DNA from: an uncultured Flavobacteriaceae bacterium | GTDB lineage: Bacteria; Bacteroidota; Bacteroidia; Flavobacteriales; Flavobacteriaceae | Direction: 5' to 3' | NCBI GenBank assembly: GCA_947500585.1 | Contig: CANMSN010000015.1 | Location: 17,921-81,920, forward strand | DNA: 64,000 bases | Shown here: positions 9,661 through 18,799 of the stretch, piece after piece | Position numbering within the stretch: the stretch's first letter is position 1 | Layout of the letters: each line of letters starts with the position of its first letter | Notes under the pieces: generated by a model | Told to the model about the DNA's origin: nothing | Seen by the model: the letters and a program-made list of their open reading frames with translations, nothing else | The model's database searches: none | Position numbers and translations under genes: made by a program

Positions 9661-10248
9661 ATGCCATATAAGAGTTTTGAAGAATATAGCATGAAAGTAA
9701 CTGATGACGTTAAAAACCGGTACAAAAACATTATTGAAGACTTAGGTGAAGATACTTCACGTGATGGATTAGTAAAAACTCCAGAGCGAGCAGCAAAAGC
9801 CATGCAGTTTTTAACACAAGGGTATGATCAAGATCCTGTTGAAATTCTCAAAGGTGCTATGTTTAAAGAGTCTTACAACGAAATGGTTATTGTAAAAGAC
9901 ATTGAGTTGTATTCGCTCTGTGAGCATCATATTTTACCATTTTTTGGTAAAGCACACATTGCTTACATACCTAACGGACATATTGTTGGATTAAGTAAAT
10001 TACCAAGAATTGTAGATGTTTTTGCAAGACGGTTACAAGTACAAGAACGCTTAACCGAACAGGTTTTAGATTGTATCAATGATACACTTAAGCCACAAGG
10101 TGTTGCTGTTGTTATTGAAGCATCTCACATGTGTATGATGATGCGTGGTGTACAAAAACAGAATTCTATTACTACAACTTCTGGATTTAGAGGTCAGTTT
10201 GAAAAAATTGAAACTCGCAACGAATTTTTAAAACTAATTGGTAAGTAA
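9661..10248 (+). CDS. folE: GTP cyclohydrolase I
   Basis: Converts GTP to 7,8-dihydroneopterin triphosphate, the first step of folate/pterin synthesis, in the cytoplasm. The zinc ligands are visible: C87 and H90 in [18 protein letters not shown], and C158 in [12 protein letters not shown]. The central [20 protein letters not shown] block is typical of FolE. Length 195 aa is slightly shorter than the E. coli enzyme because the N-terminal arm is short. An internal ATG at codon 11 is an alternative start. Single gene with its own candidate promoter. Confidence 0.95.
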   Translation: MPYKSFEEYSMKVTDDVKNRYKNIIEDLGEDTSRDGLVKTPERAAKAMQFLTQGYDQDPVEILKGAMFKESYNEMVIVKDIELYSLCEHHILPFFGKAHIAYIPNGHIVGLSKLPRIVDVFARRLQVQERLTEQVLDCINDTLKPQGVAVVIEASHMCMMMRGVQKQNSITTTSGFRGQFEKIETRNEFLKLIGK

Positions 10249-10289
10249 TTTTGGTATATTTCTTGTGCTATTTTTGTAAAATTAGTTAA

Positions 10290-10556
10290 ATGAATAAATA
10301 CAAAATATTAGCTTTAGGTATTCTATTTGATGCCTTAGGTTATGTGTCTTTTTTTATTCCAGGAATAGGTGAGTTCTCAGATATTGTTTGGGCGCCATTG
10401 TCAGGTTGGTTAATGACTAAACTATATAAAGGGAAACCGGGTAAAATAGCTGGTGTTATTACTTTTGTTGAAGAAGCGTTGCCAGGATTTGATGTGATAC
10501 CAACATTTACATTGATGTGGTTATATACTTATGTTTTTACAGGAAAGAAGAAATAG
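10290..10556 (+). CDS. small two- to three-helix membrane protein, function unknown
   Basis: 88 aa with hydrophobic segments near residues 5-23, 30-43 and 68-83, and a basic C-terminus (FTGKKK). Short family-like strings such as DALGYVSFFIPGIGEFSDIV are conserved-looking, but I know of no assigned function. It begins 41 bases after folE in the same direction and may share its transcript. Confidence 0.65.
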   Translation: MNKYKILALGILFDALGYVSFFIPGIGEFSDIVWAPLSGWLMTKLYKGKPGKIAGVITFVEEALPGFDVIPTFTLMWLYTYVFTGKKK

Positions 10557-10702
10557 AATTGTTATCATTCCCGCTTTATTACTTTAAACTCAAAACTATT
10601 TGAACCTAATAATTCACTACCACCAACTCCGTCAATGGACTTACTATATTTGGCTGGACATATAGATAAGAGATTCTAGGTTAATAAATTTAACTTTGAA
10701 TT

Positions 10703-11235
10703 ATGAAACGACAACACAGGAATTACACATTAGAATTTAAGAAAAGGCTGTAGAATTGAGCTAGTCACGAGGTAATGTTTCAGAAGTATTTAAAGAACTA
10801 GATGTTCCTAATTCAGCTTTACATCGTTGGTTTCGCGAGTCAAAAATACATGGTAAGAATAGTTTTCCAGGTGACGGTAAGCCAAAGCTAACAAATGATT
10901 AACGAGAGATTGAGATTTTGAAAAGGTAATTAAAACTATTAAGTTAGAACGAAATATCTTAAAAAAGGCAATCAGCATCTTTTCTGCGAGCGACAGGAAA
11001 AATTTAGGTTCATAAAATGGTATAAACTCAAATTCTAAGTTGAAAAGATGTGTAAAGTATTAGGTGTAAGTTCAGTCAGTTGGAGATAACTTTTAAGTGA
11101 CCCCGAATTAGCCCCTTTTTAACAATTATTTAACGACTTTAATAGAATTTGGGGAGATTTATTCACAATTGGTATTTGTTCGGTTATCTAGTTTTAACAC
11201 GATTTCAAGATCTTATAGAGCAAAACGTTTTAAAT
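10703..11235 (+). pseudogene. decayed IS3-family transposase (orfA plus start of orfB)
   Basis: From the ATG at 10703 the translation reads KRQHRNYTLEFKK, then stops, then GNVSEVFKELDVPNSALHRW and ESKIHGKNSFPGDGKPKL, with LERNILKKAISIFSASD later. This is the HTH-leucine-zipper OrfA of an IS3-type element. At least six in-frame stops and shifts interrupt it. Short OrfB-like strings (VSSVSWR, then a stretch like ISRSYRAKRF) follow up to about 11235. No full OrfB or clear terminal repeats remain, so the element is dead. Confidence 0.8.
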
Positions 11236-11251
11236 GTTGAAGATTTAGGTT

Positions 11252-11645
11252 TCAAGATTTAATCTTTTCTATAATATGTATTATTTCTATTTCTACTAGT
11301 GTTCTTTGTGCTAGTTTAAATTTTTTAAACCCTGTTGAAAATAACTATTCTTTTTTAATACTTCGATAGTCATGTTTTGTATGAGAACCTGTTTTTACTT
11401 GAGACTTTATTATAAGTTTCATATAACCCTCAACTATTAGTTATATTCTTTTAACGTTGATTTATATAGTATTCAATCTCTTTAGTGAACTTAAAGACTA
11501 ATCTTTGAATGGTAGAATGATCCACTTTAACATCTCTAAATAACTAAAAACTTTTCAACATCACGATAGCTTAGAGTGAATCTTAGTTTGAAATATACAG
11601 CTTGTTTGAGTATAATAGGAGGGTAGCGATGTTATTCATTGAGTA
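11252..11645 (-). pseudogene. decayed IS6-family transposase, catalytic core deleted
   Basis: Read on the minus strand, the N-terminal part gives HRYPPIILKQAV and KLRFTLSYRDVEKFL, then VDHSTIQRLVFKFT. These match the HTH region of IS6-type transposases. The C-terminal part gives HDYRSIKK, a stop, then GFKKFKLAQRTLVEIEII and a final stop at 11252. The DDE core between them has been lost and the two halves are now only ~60 bases apart. The rest of the gap to 11775 shows nothing recognisable. Confidence 0.7.
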
Positions 11646-11775
11646 GAATTTTTTATTACAAAAGTAATTTTATTTGAAAAAGTATGAATTAATGAGACAG
11701 AACCAACAAGACTAATAATAAAAATATTTAATTGTAGGATAAGAGGATACAAAGTTTCTAAACAAATAAATCTAT

Positions 11776-13416
11776 TCAATTGGTTGGTTCTATAGCTCCA
11801 AAGCTAGATTTTCCATTAATTGGGTTGCCTAAGATGTCTGTTTCAAGTTGAAGAGATTCTATCAAACCCACATAATCGTTGGGCAATAGATTAATTAATA
11901 TACCTTTATTTTTGACTAAGTTTGAGTTTTTTGGAATATAATCTTTAGCTTTTAAGCTACCTTTATTTGTGAACTCCGGATTTCCAATAATAGGATTAGT
12001 ATCAACTATTCCAATTTCTTTGGGCCAATTGTTTTTATTTAAAAACAAATTGTTCTTAAAGTAAACATTTTTTGCAAGTTTTTCAGTTGATTTATCAGGT
12101 TTGTATTGATCACCTAAAACAGCTTTTGCACCACCTTCTAAATAAAAAATATTATTAGCGATCAATATGCCATGGCTTGAATTGTCTATAGCTATTTTAG
12201 AAACCACAGTAGAATCTGAATAAATAGTATTGTTGTAAAAATATGAGTTTACAGGGCCTTTACGAGCTTTGTTTTGGCCTTGGTAACCACTTAGCCATAA
12301 GATTTTACCTTCTTGAAAAGCTCCATTGACACCTTTTATTCTGTGTCCATCATTTACACTAATATTATACCGATATGCACAGTTATAATTATTCCCTAAT
12401 ATTTCACAAAATCCACCAGCATTATAGGCACTTATATTATATTGAAGCACTATATTGTCACAGTTATAATCTATATGCGCCCCAGCTGAATCACCTGGAC
12501 CGTTAGCATAAAAGAATTTATTTTTTTCTATCAAAACGTTTGATGAACCCCATGTCCATAAGCCACTCCCACGACCCCATTTTCTAGTGTCATTTGCACT
12601 TCCAGAATGAGTAACCAGGTTTTTAGAAACGTATACAGATTTCACACTAGACATTTGAATACCTGGTCCTCCAGTATTTTTTACACTGTTTTCTGATATT
12701 TCGACATTACAGATGTTTTTATATTTTCCAGTTAATTTGATTGCTGTATGAGATACATTGCTAATAGAACAGTTAATGATCTTAATATGATCAATTAATG
12801 AGTTAGTGTTATTCATTATACGAATTCCCCAACCATATTTCTGTGTACCATTTGCTGTTTTGACTTCTTCTTTACCTCTTTTGCAACCATAATTTTCATA
12901 ATAAATATCATTAATGATTATTTGTTTTATCATTATGTGTTCCATTAGGGTTGAGCTGCTGTTCTTTATTAAAATGCCACAGCGCATTTTAGATTCCTTG
13001 TCGGATCCCTCATAATAACCATTTGCTGTTAACTGAATATTGGATATATTTATAAAGCTGCAGTCCTCAATTAAGATGCCATTAGGTTCTCCTTTAAAAT
13101 TAATTATTGCAGGAACAAAGGTGTCTTTTAATTCCCATAAAATAGAGGTAATGATAATAGGGGTATTTAATGTTCCTCTTTTATTGACTAGTTTTAAAGT
13201 ATTATTATATGTTTGACTAGATGCTAAAAGTAACCTATCACCATCTATGAAATTAATTTTGTTAGCGCGTTTTAAGGTTTTAAAAGCTTGTTGCTTTGAT
13301 AACCCTGTGCTAGTATCTTTCCCTAAAATAGGATGAACAAAATAATCCGTAGCAAATAATAAATTCTGAAATAAAAGAATTAAAAAAAAGCTAATAAGTT
13401 TATAATTAAAGGACAT
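11776..13416 (-). CDS. secreted right-handed beta-helix protein, probable polysaccharide-active enzyme
   Basis: 546 aa with a signal peptide (about residues 1-22). It continues with the typical opening of parallel beta-helix proteins, DYFVHPILGKDTSTGLSKQQ (a D-x-G-x-D-x-x-x-G loop). Many short N-rich turns follow (INISNIQL, NTGGPGIQMSS, NVLIEKNKFF, NIVLQYNISA), as in pectate-lyase-fold lyases and hydrolases. It is the last gene of the SusC-led operon, 26 bases after GH16, so a role in depolymerising the same glycan is likely. I cannot assign it to a PL or GH family. There is no T9SS tail, so it is probably periplasmic. Confidence 0.8.
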   Translation of the reverse strand: MSFNYKLISFFLILLFQNLLFATDYFVHPILGKDTSTGLSKQQAFKTLKRANKINFIDGDRLLLASSQTYNNTLKLVNKRGTLNTPIIITSILWELKDTFVPAIINFKGEPNGILIEDCSFINISNIQLTANGYYEGSDKESKMRCGILIKNSSSTLMEHIMIKQIIINDIYYENYGCKRGKEEVKTANGTQKYGWGIRIMNNTNSLIDHIKIINCSISNVSHTAIKLTGKYKNICNVEISENSVKNTGGPGIQMSSVKSVYVSKNLVTHSGSANDTRKWGRGSGLWTWGSSNVLIEKNKFFYANGPGDSAGAHIDYNCDNIVLQYNISAYNAGGFCEILGNNYNCAYRYNISVNDGHRIKGVNGAFQEGKILWLSGYQGQNKARKGPVNSYFYNNTIYSDSTVVSKIAIDNSSHGILIANNIFYLEGGAKAVLGDQYKPDKSTEKLAKNVYFKNNLFLNKNNWPKEIGIVDTNPIIGNPEFTNKGSLKAKDYIPKNSNLVKNKGILINLLPNDYVGLIESLQLETDILGNPINGKSSFGAIEPTN

Positions 13417-13442
13417 TGTATGTATAAGAAATAATTTTTCTG

Positions 13443-14978
13443 TTAATTTACAATTACTTTGTAGTTGCTTATAGTTTGATTTGAAATAATTTTAAATACA
13501 TACATACCTTTAGTAAAATGGCTAATATTAATAGTTGCTGAATTTGATAGTTCAGATTTAATTAGCTCCCTACCATTTAAATCGTAAACTTGGAGTAAAT
13601 AACTACCCCATTCAGATTTTATATTAATTAAGTTTTTTGTTGGGTTTGGAAATAAACGAAACTCATTTTTAGTTACTTCAGGTTCTAATCCTAAAGTTGA
13701 AGCTGATTTATAAACACGAACATAATCGACTAAAGCATCAGATAACATTCCTATGGGTTGACTTTGAAAATCGCCATCACCAAAACTTGCACCAACGGAA
13801 AGCCAAAGCCATTCAGGAACTTGTGGTACAACTGAATATCCATTTGGATCTACAGTAAATGGAAGCGGTTTATTTGGGTTTGTAGATACTACCTTTACAC
13901 CATCATAATAAATATCCATAAAATTCTCAGTCCAATGTAATCCAAATACATGATATCCTGAATGTAAATTAGGTGTGTTATATGGTATGGTATGGTTTTT
14001 TTTATTGGCACCATATCCATCAAAATGCACCACAGCTTTTGTGTTATTTGCAACCCACGCAGATTCGAAAATATCTACTTCAGCACCATCAGCTCCAGAA
14101 TTATCAACGTTTCCTTGATTACTACCTTGTAACCAAAATGCCGTATGGTTTCCCTTTGCTGTTTCTGCAATTTGAATTCTGGCTTCTAAATACCCATAAG
14201 TTGGTTCATAAAGACTTCTACTTTCTATACTTCCACAATACATAGTATTATTATCAACTTTCTCACCCCTTAAAACCAAGTTTCCAGAACCATTTAAAAA
14301 AGCATTTTCATTTACCCACCACCAATCTGTTACGCCTAAATTAGGCCTTGGGTTTCTTGAGCGGTTACTAACAGATACTTGCCATTTTAAAGTATTAATT
14401 TCAGCTCCCTCAAATTCATCACTAAAATCTAAATTCCAATCACCTGAAACCCCTAAAGGTTGAGTATTTACTGGAGTATTTGAATCTATAAAACTAGAAG
14501 AGGTATTACTATCTTGCATAATATTAACATTGTCAATTCTTAGTGGTCTATTACCATTTTCCTTGAAGAATATTAGCCTAACAGTTGTTATGTTATTTGG
14601 TACTGTAAATGAGAAAGCACCATCTGTATGCCATGTATCAACTACGGTTGATAACACAAAACTTCCTAATACAGTGCCTCCTGAAATACCATCTCTTACT
14701 ACTACAGTCATATTTGCGCCACCAGATAGAACCCATCTATAATTAAAAACTACATTATATGTCTCTTCAGGATTTACTGTAAAAGATTGGACAAGAGATC
14801 CATCCCCATTATTAATATTACCTGAAAGTGAGTTTGTTAAATCATCTAAAACTACTTGATTTTTAAATCCAGTCCAAGGGCTTAAGGCACCTGATTGGAA
14901 ATTTCCATTTGTAATAAGGTTTTGTCCAAAATGTAAATAAGAAATGAATAATGATATTACTAAGATATTTACTTTCAT
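13443..14978 (-). CDS. GH16 endo-glycanase with N-terminal binding module and T9SS tail
   Basis: Layout: signal peptide 1-19; binding module ~20-155 (NLITNGNFQSGALSPWTGF to PLRIDNVNI); GH16 jelly roll ~175-425; T9SS type A sorting domain ~435-511 (FPNPTKNLINI at its start). The catalytic signature is E300-V-D302-I-F-E305 (nucleophile, helper, acid/base). GH16 enzymes cut beta-1,3 or beta-1,4 glucans and galactans. The subfamily here (TDWWWVNENAFLNG) does not look like a plain laminarinase, but I cannot fix the substrate. It should be displayed at the cell surface. Nine bases after the sulfatase gene. Confidence 0.9.
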   Translation of the reverse strand: MKVNILVISLFISYLHFGQNLITNGNFQSGALSPWTGFKNQVVLDDLTNSLSGNINNGDGSLVQSFTVNPEETYNVVFNYRWVLSGGANMTVVVRDGISGGTVLGSFVLSTVVDTWHTDGAFSFTVPNNITTVRLIFFKENGNRPLRIDNVNIMQDSNTSSSFIDSNTPVNTQPLGVSGDWNLDFSDEFEGAEINTLKWQVSVSNRSRNPRPNLGVTDWWWVNENAFLNGSGNLVLRGEKVDNNTMYCGSIESRSLYEPTYGYLEARIQIAETAKGNHTAFWLQGSNQGNVDNSGADGAEVDIFESAWVANNTKAVVHFDGYGANKKNHTIPYNTPNLHSGYHVFGLHWTENFMDIYYDGVKVVSTNPNKPLPFTVDPNGYSVVPQVPEWLWLSVGASFGDGDFQSQPIGMLSDALVDYVRVYKSASTLGLEPEVTKNEFRLFPNPTKNLINIKSEWGSYLLQVYDLNGRELIKSELSNSATINISHFTKGMYVFKIISNQTISNYKVIVN

Positions 14979-14987
14979 ATTTATTTT

Positions 14988-16430
14988 TTAATGAGATGAA
15001 CTCACTTTTTTATCTGTAGGTGCTTTGTATAAAACGGGTTTATTCTCCATTAGTCTTTTGTGAATATGATAGGTAATATCTTCCCAAGGTTTTCCCTCTG
15101 CCCATAAGGGTGCTGTCATATTCGACTCCCAAACAGATAATTTTTTTGATAACCTATTATACCTATTGGTATCTTTAGTAGCAAGATTATTTATTTCTCC
15201 AATATCGCTTGATAAGTTATACATAACACTACCAAAATTTTTTAATCTAATTAATTTATGATCTCCGATTCTAGCTCCTGCCTCATCCAACTTCCGCCAA
15301 TAAAGTTGTTGATGTGGATTTCCAGATTTATCATTTAATAAATACGGCAATAGGTTTACACCGTCTAATACCAAATTTTCTACTTTATTAATTTGAGCAG
15401 CGGCTAATGAAGTACTAAAAATATCTAAAGATGAGGTTAAACCTTCAAATTTTTGATTTCCTTCAATTTTAGCTGGCCAATTTACAATGAATGGTACACG
15501 ATGGCCACCTTCAAATTTATTACCTTTCCAACCTTTTAATGGTCCATTTTTTGAACTGTTGTTGTGAGCGCCTCCATTATCACTTAAGAAATAAATTAAG
15601 GTATTGTCTAGAATATTTAGTTCTTTTAATTTGTTGCGCAATCTTCCAATATTTTCATCCAGAGACCACGTCATGGCGGCTAAATGTTGTCTTGGGTGAT
15701 TCTTATATTTTTCTAAATCAATAAGTTTAGCTTCCATAGGTGTATGAACCGCATTATAAGCTAAATACATAAAAAAGGGTTGATCTTTATTTTCTTCAAC
15801 AAAATCTACTGATCGATCTCCTAATACATCTGTTAAATAGCCATCAAATTCTACACGCTTCCCGTTTTGTTGAAGCATGTGTTCTTTTGATGGGTTATTG
15901 ATTGGGAAGTATGATCTTCCTCCACCTAAAAATCCGTAAAATTCATCAAAACCTCTTTTGTTAGGATGATCAGTTGATGTAGCTCCTAAATGCCATTTCC
16001 CAATTGCAATTGTTTTATAATTATGCTTTTGAAAAACATCGGCCATAGTTTCCACATTGTCTGAAAGTCCAACATCACCTGAAGCCGTATCTCCAGTACC
16101 ATTGGCTTCAAACCCAAAACGTTGTTGATATTTTCCAGTAATAAGTCCTGCTCTTGATGGGGCACAAACCGTTGCACTAACATGAGCATCTGTAAAAAAA
16201 ACACCATCTTTTGCTAAATTATCTATGTTGGGTGTTTCTAAATCTTCACTCCCCATAAAACCAAAATCTACATAACCAGCATCATCAACAACAATTATAA
16301 TAATATTAGGTTTCACAATTTCTTTTTGAACTTTTGAAACTAAAAGATTATCCTTTGGATTGTTATTAACACATGAATATAAAATAATAGCTAAGCTAAA
16401 TAGCAAAATATTTTTTAGTATTCTAATCAT
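14988..16430 (-). CDS. S1-type sulfatase lipoprotein (PUL)
   Basis: 480 aa with a lipoprotein signal whose cysteine is at residue 20 (IILYSC). Metal ligands lie in PNIIIIVVDDAGY, and C89-A-P-S-R93 is the Cys-type formylglycine motif, so activation by a formylglycine-generating or anSME enzyme is required; none is in the window. AIGKWHLGAT and FFLSDNGG-type strings (YFLSDNGGAHNN) are typical S1 active-site blocks. It removes sulfate esters from the PUL glycan, probably in the periplasm. Same operon as SusC/SusD. Confidence 0.92.
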   Translation of the reverse strand: MIRILKNILLFSLAIILYSCVNNNPKDNLLVSKVQKEIVKPNIIIIVVDDAGYVDFGFMGSEDLETPNIDNLAKDGVFFTDAHVSATVCAPSRAGLITGKYQQRFGFEANGTGDTASGDVGLSDNVETMADVFQKHNYKTIAIGKWHLGATSTDHPNKRGFDEFYGFLGGGRSYFPINNPSKEHMLQQNGKRVEFDGYLTDVLGDRSVDFVEENKDQPFFMYLAYNAVHTPMEAKLIDLEKYKNHPRQHLAAMTWSLDENIGRLRNKLKELNILDNTLIYFLSDNGGAHNNSSKNGPLKGWKGNKFEGGHRVPFIVNWPAKIEGNQKFEGLTSSLDIFSTSLAAAQINKVENLVLDGVNLLPYLLNDKSGNPHQQLYWRKLDEAGARIGDHKLIRLKNFGSVMYNLSSDIGEINNLATKDTNRYNRLSKKLSVWESNMTAPLWAEGKPWEDITYHIHKRLMENKPVLYKAPTDKKVSSSH

Positions 16431-16484
16431 AAACTATACTCCCTAATTTATTTTATTTAGTGATATCATTTAATAAAAACAAAC

Positions 16485-16517
16485 GGGAATTCTTAGTGCT
16501 TTTGAAAAAGAACTCCC
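16485..16517 (-). terminator. hairpin inside the PUL operon, upstream of the sulfatase gene
   Basis: GGGAATTCTT pairs with AAGAACTCCC (one A-C mismatch) around a 13-nt loop. On the minus strand it is followed by GTTTGTTTTTATT. It lies between the binding-module gene and the sulfatase gene, in a 129-base gap. It may end part of the transcripts so that the downstream enzymes are made in lower amounts. Confidence 0.5.
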
Positions 16518-16559
16518 AATTACTTACTCAACAAACTAAGTTAACTATTAATCATGTTA

Positions 16560-17336
16560 TTATTCCTTAATAAATTTATAAGACCCTACTGCATCTTCAA
16601 TAAATGCTTTTACTATATAAACACCTTTAGAAAGAGTCGAAATGTTTACTTCTGTATTTTTACTGTCTATATTTTTATTTAATACTTCTTGACCAAGTAG
16701 GTTATAAACTTCTATTTTATTTATGTTTTTAACTGCTGATAATTTTATATAATCGTTAGCTGGGTTAGGGTATGATTTAAAACTAAATTGTTCTAAATCT
16801 TTAACTGAAGCTGTTGGCGCTAGAGTTAAACTTACATTATCAATTCTTAAAGGTCTATTACCACTTCCTTTGTAAAATAAAAGTCTTATTTGTGTTACTC
16901 CCGTTGGAGCTTCAAGGGAAAAAGAAGTTCCAGTAAACCAAGTGTCAGGAGTTGTACTCAAAGTATAGCCATTAGTAGTTGTTCCTCCAATTAAATCTAA
17001 ATTGGGTTTCCCCGCAGCTAAATCATCTTTTACTCTAACAGTCATGTTATAGTTACCTGATCCACTTACCCATTTGTAATCAAAATCTATATCATATGTT
17101 TCACCAGGAGTAACTGTAATTACCTGAAACATTGATGCTTCACCATTATTACCATTTCCAACATTGGGATCAGGACTAGCAGCAGCTCCTAAAACTTGAG
17201 CATTAAATCCAGCCCAAGGGCTTGTTGCTGTTGTAATAGCACCCGTTTGGGTGTCAAATGTTCCATCGGATATTAAGTTTTGTCCAAAGCTTAATGAAAT
17301 GGTTAATAGTGTTAATAAAAATGTAATTTTTTTCAT
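16560..17336 (-). CDS. secreted stand-alone glycan-binding module protein with T9SS tail
   Basis: Start chosen at ATG 17336 (MKKITFLLTLLTISLSFGQ), a clean signal peptide; an upstream ATG at 17375 would add 13 residues before it. Residues ~20-175 form one module (NLISDGTFDTQTG, SPWAGFNAQ, PLRIDNVSLTL) closely similar to the N-terminal module of the neighbouring GH16 and the C-terminal one of the GH128 protein. Residues ~185-258 are a T9SS type A sorting domain (YPNPANDYIKLS). It has no catalytic domain, so it probably captures glycan at the surface, as SusE/F-type proteins do. Confidence 0.85.
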   Translation of the reverse strand: MKKITFLLTLLTISLSFGQNLISDGTFDTQTGAITTATSPWAGFNAQVLGAAASPDPNVGNGNNGEASMFQVITVTPGETYDIDFDYKWVSGSGNYNMTVRVKDDLAAGKPNLDLIGGTTTNGYTLSTTPDTWFTGTSFSLEAPTGVTQIRLLFYKGSGNRPLRIDNVSLTLAPTASVKDLEQFSFKSYPNPANDYIKLSAVKNINKIEVYNLLGQEVLNKNIDSKNTEVNISTLSKGVYIVKAFIEDAVGSYKFIKE

Positions 17337-17364
17337 AATGTTTAGTTTTAAATAATTAATAAGT

Positions 17365-17397
17365 AAAACTTTCATGATATAAAATCATGAAAGTTTT
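17365..17397 (-). terminator. perfect hairpin between GH128 and binding-module genes
   Basis: AAAACTTTCATGA and TCATGAAAGTTTT form a 13-bp perfect stem around a 7-nt AT loop, 15 bases past the GH128 stop. It could act as a partial terminator or an mRNA end-protecting stem inside the operon, as is common behind susCD-type genes. Confidence 0.55.
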
Positions 17398-17411
17398 ATG
17401 ATTTTAAAGTT

Positions 17412-18767
17412 TTATTCTTTCAATTTTAAGGAAACATCATCAAGGTGTAATGGTGGATTCCCATTAGCTTTATAGAAAACTATTCTTAAATTTGTTACAC
17501 CAGAAGGCACCTCATACTCATAGGTTGTTTCAACCCACTGATCAGAAGTTGATACTGGATCATATCTTTGAAGTAACCCAGCACCACCTGAAACATCATT
17601 ATCCCTTAAAACTGGTCGTAAAACATTAGTGTCTCCAGTCTCTTGCCATTTAGTTGCAAATTTCAAAACATAAGTTTTTCCTGCTTCTACTGATGCAACA
17701 GTAAATAATGACCCATCTCCATTTTCTATTTTACCTGCAAACCCGCCGTTATTTGGATTTGCTGTATAAATTCCATTTTTAAAACCTTGCCATGGCGCTA
17801 TTGCACCTGTTTCAAAATTACCATTAATAAGTATTTCATCTTCGTCTATTTCTGGAGTAAACTCGGTGTCTTGCCCAGGCCCTATTTCAGTATTAGGGCT
17901 AATTCCTGCATAAAGTTCACCTACAGTAGTAATATTAGCATCATCATCAAATAGAGCTGAAGTATATAAAGGTGCTTGTGTACCAGAAAACCATGCGTAA
18001 CGATGAATATAATCGATTTCATCTAGCGCATTTAATGTTTCTGTCATAAAATTCATAACTGTAGCTTCACTATGTTTATTTGCTTCTGGAGATGTAGCAT
18101 TCCAATCTGCAACTGCAAATTCCGTTATCCAAATAGGTCTCTTGTACGCATTGTAGGTATCTTTTAATTTATTTATAAGACTTAATACATTAGGACCTCC
18201 ATAACTATGAACAGCTACAAAATCAATTCTCAAATTTAGAGCTTCGGCTTTTTCCATAAACTCTACCATCCAATCGTTATTTGGACCTACTGTTGCAGGA
18301 GAACCAAGAGGCACTCCTAAAGACTCTAATTGTGGCCATAATTCAATGGCTTCATCAACTGTCATATTTGCCTGAGCTGCACCATCTGGTTCGTTAAAAC
18401 CTAAAACATACTTTACTCTACCTTCATCTATAAGTTGCTTTACTTCATCAAGTCTTTCTTGTGTTACAGAACCCTTACCCCAGAACATAGGAACAAACTC
18501 TACATTTTCAGGAATTTCTTCTCTTAATTCTCTACCCCAACTGTACATCCAATGTGCTTTTAGAGCACTCGTTTTATGTGACCAAGCTTTAGATCTACTT
18601 GTAAAAGCAACTCCTTTTTTGCTTAATTTTTGTTCATCTGTTAATTGAATGTTTTCTTGCTCAGATACTACCGCATCAGCAGCTTCTCCATCAAAATCTC
18701 CAATAATATTTTTTTCGCAACTCACTATCATTAGCGAGAGAATTATTATAGATAAATACTTTTTCAT
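17412..18767 (-). CDS. GH128-type beta-1,3-glycanase lipoprotein with C-terminal binding module
   Basis: Lipoprotein signal with cysteine at residue 17 (LMIVSC). Residues ~50-290 match the Asl1/GH128 TIM barrel: KGVAFTSRSKAWSHK at its start, acid/base E126 in VLGFNEPDGA and nucleophile E216 in PIWITEFAVADW. Known GH128 enzymes hydrolyse beta-1,3-glucans. Residues ~312-451 carry the same binding module as the GH16 and the stand-alone protein (INGNFETGAIAPWQGFKNG, LHLDDVSLKL). It follows SusD by 32 bases, in the position where a surface-anchored binding or endo-acting lipoprotein is expected. Confidence 0.88.
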   Translation of the reverse strand: MKKYLSIIILSLMIVSCEKNIIGDFDGEAADAVVSEQENIQLTDEQKLSKKGVAFTSRSKAWSHKTSALKAHWMYSWGRELREEIPENVEFVPMFWGKGSVTQERLDEVKQLIDEGRVKYVLGFNEPDGAAQANMTVDEAIELWPQLESLGVPLGSPATVGPNNDWMVEFMEKAEALNLRIDFVAVHSYGGPNVLSLINKLKDTYNAYKRPIWITEFAVADWNATSPEANKHSEATVMNFMTETLNALDEIDYIHRYAWFSGTQAPLYTSALFDDDANITTVGELYAGISPNTEIGPGQDTEFTPEIDEDEILINGNFETGAIAPWQGFKNGIYTANPNNGGFAGKIENGDGSLFTVASVEAGKTYVLKFATKWQETGDTNVLRPVLRDNDVSGGAGLLQRYDPVSTSDQWVETTYEYEVPSGVTNLRIVFYKANGNPPLHLDDVSLKLKE

Positions 18768-18799
18768 GTTTATTTATTTTTTTATTATTAATAATTATT

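Noticed and set aside
13443..14978. Naming the PUL GH16 an agarase, porphyranase or carrageenase
   Set aside because: The EVDIFE site fits GH16 in general; subfamily residues could not be assigned without alignment.
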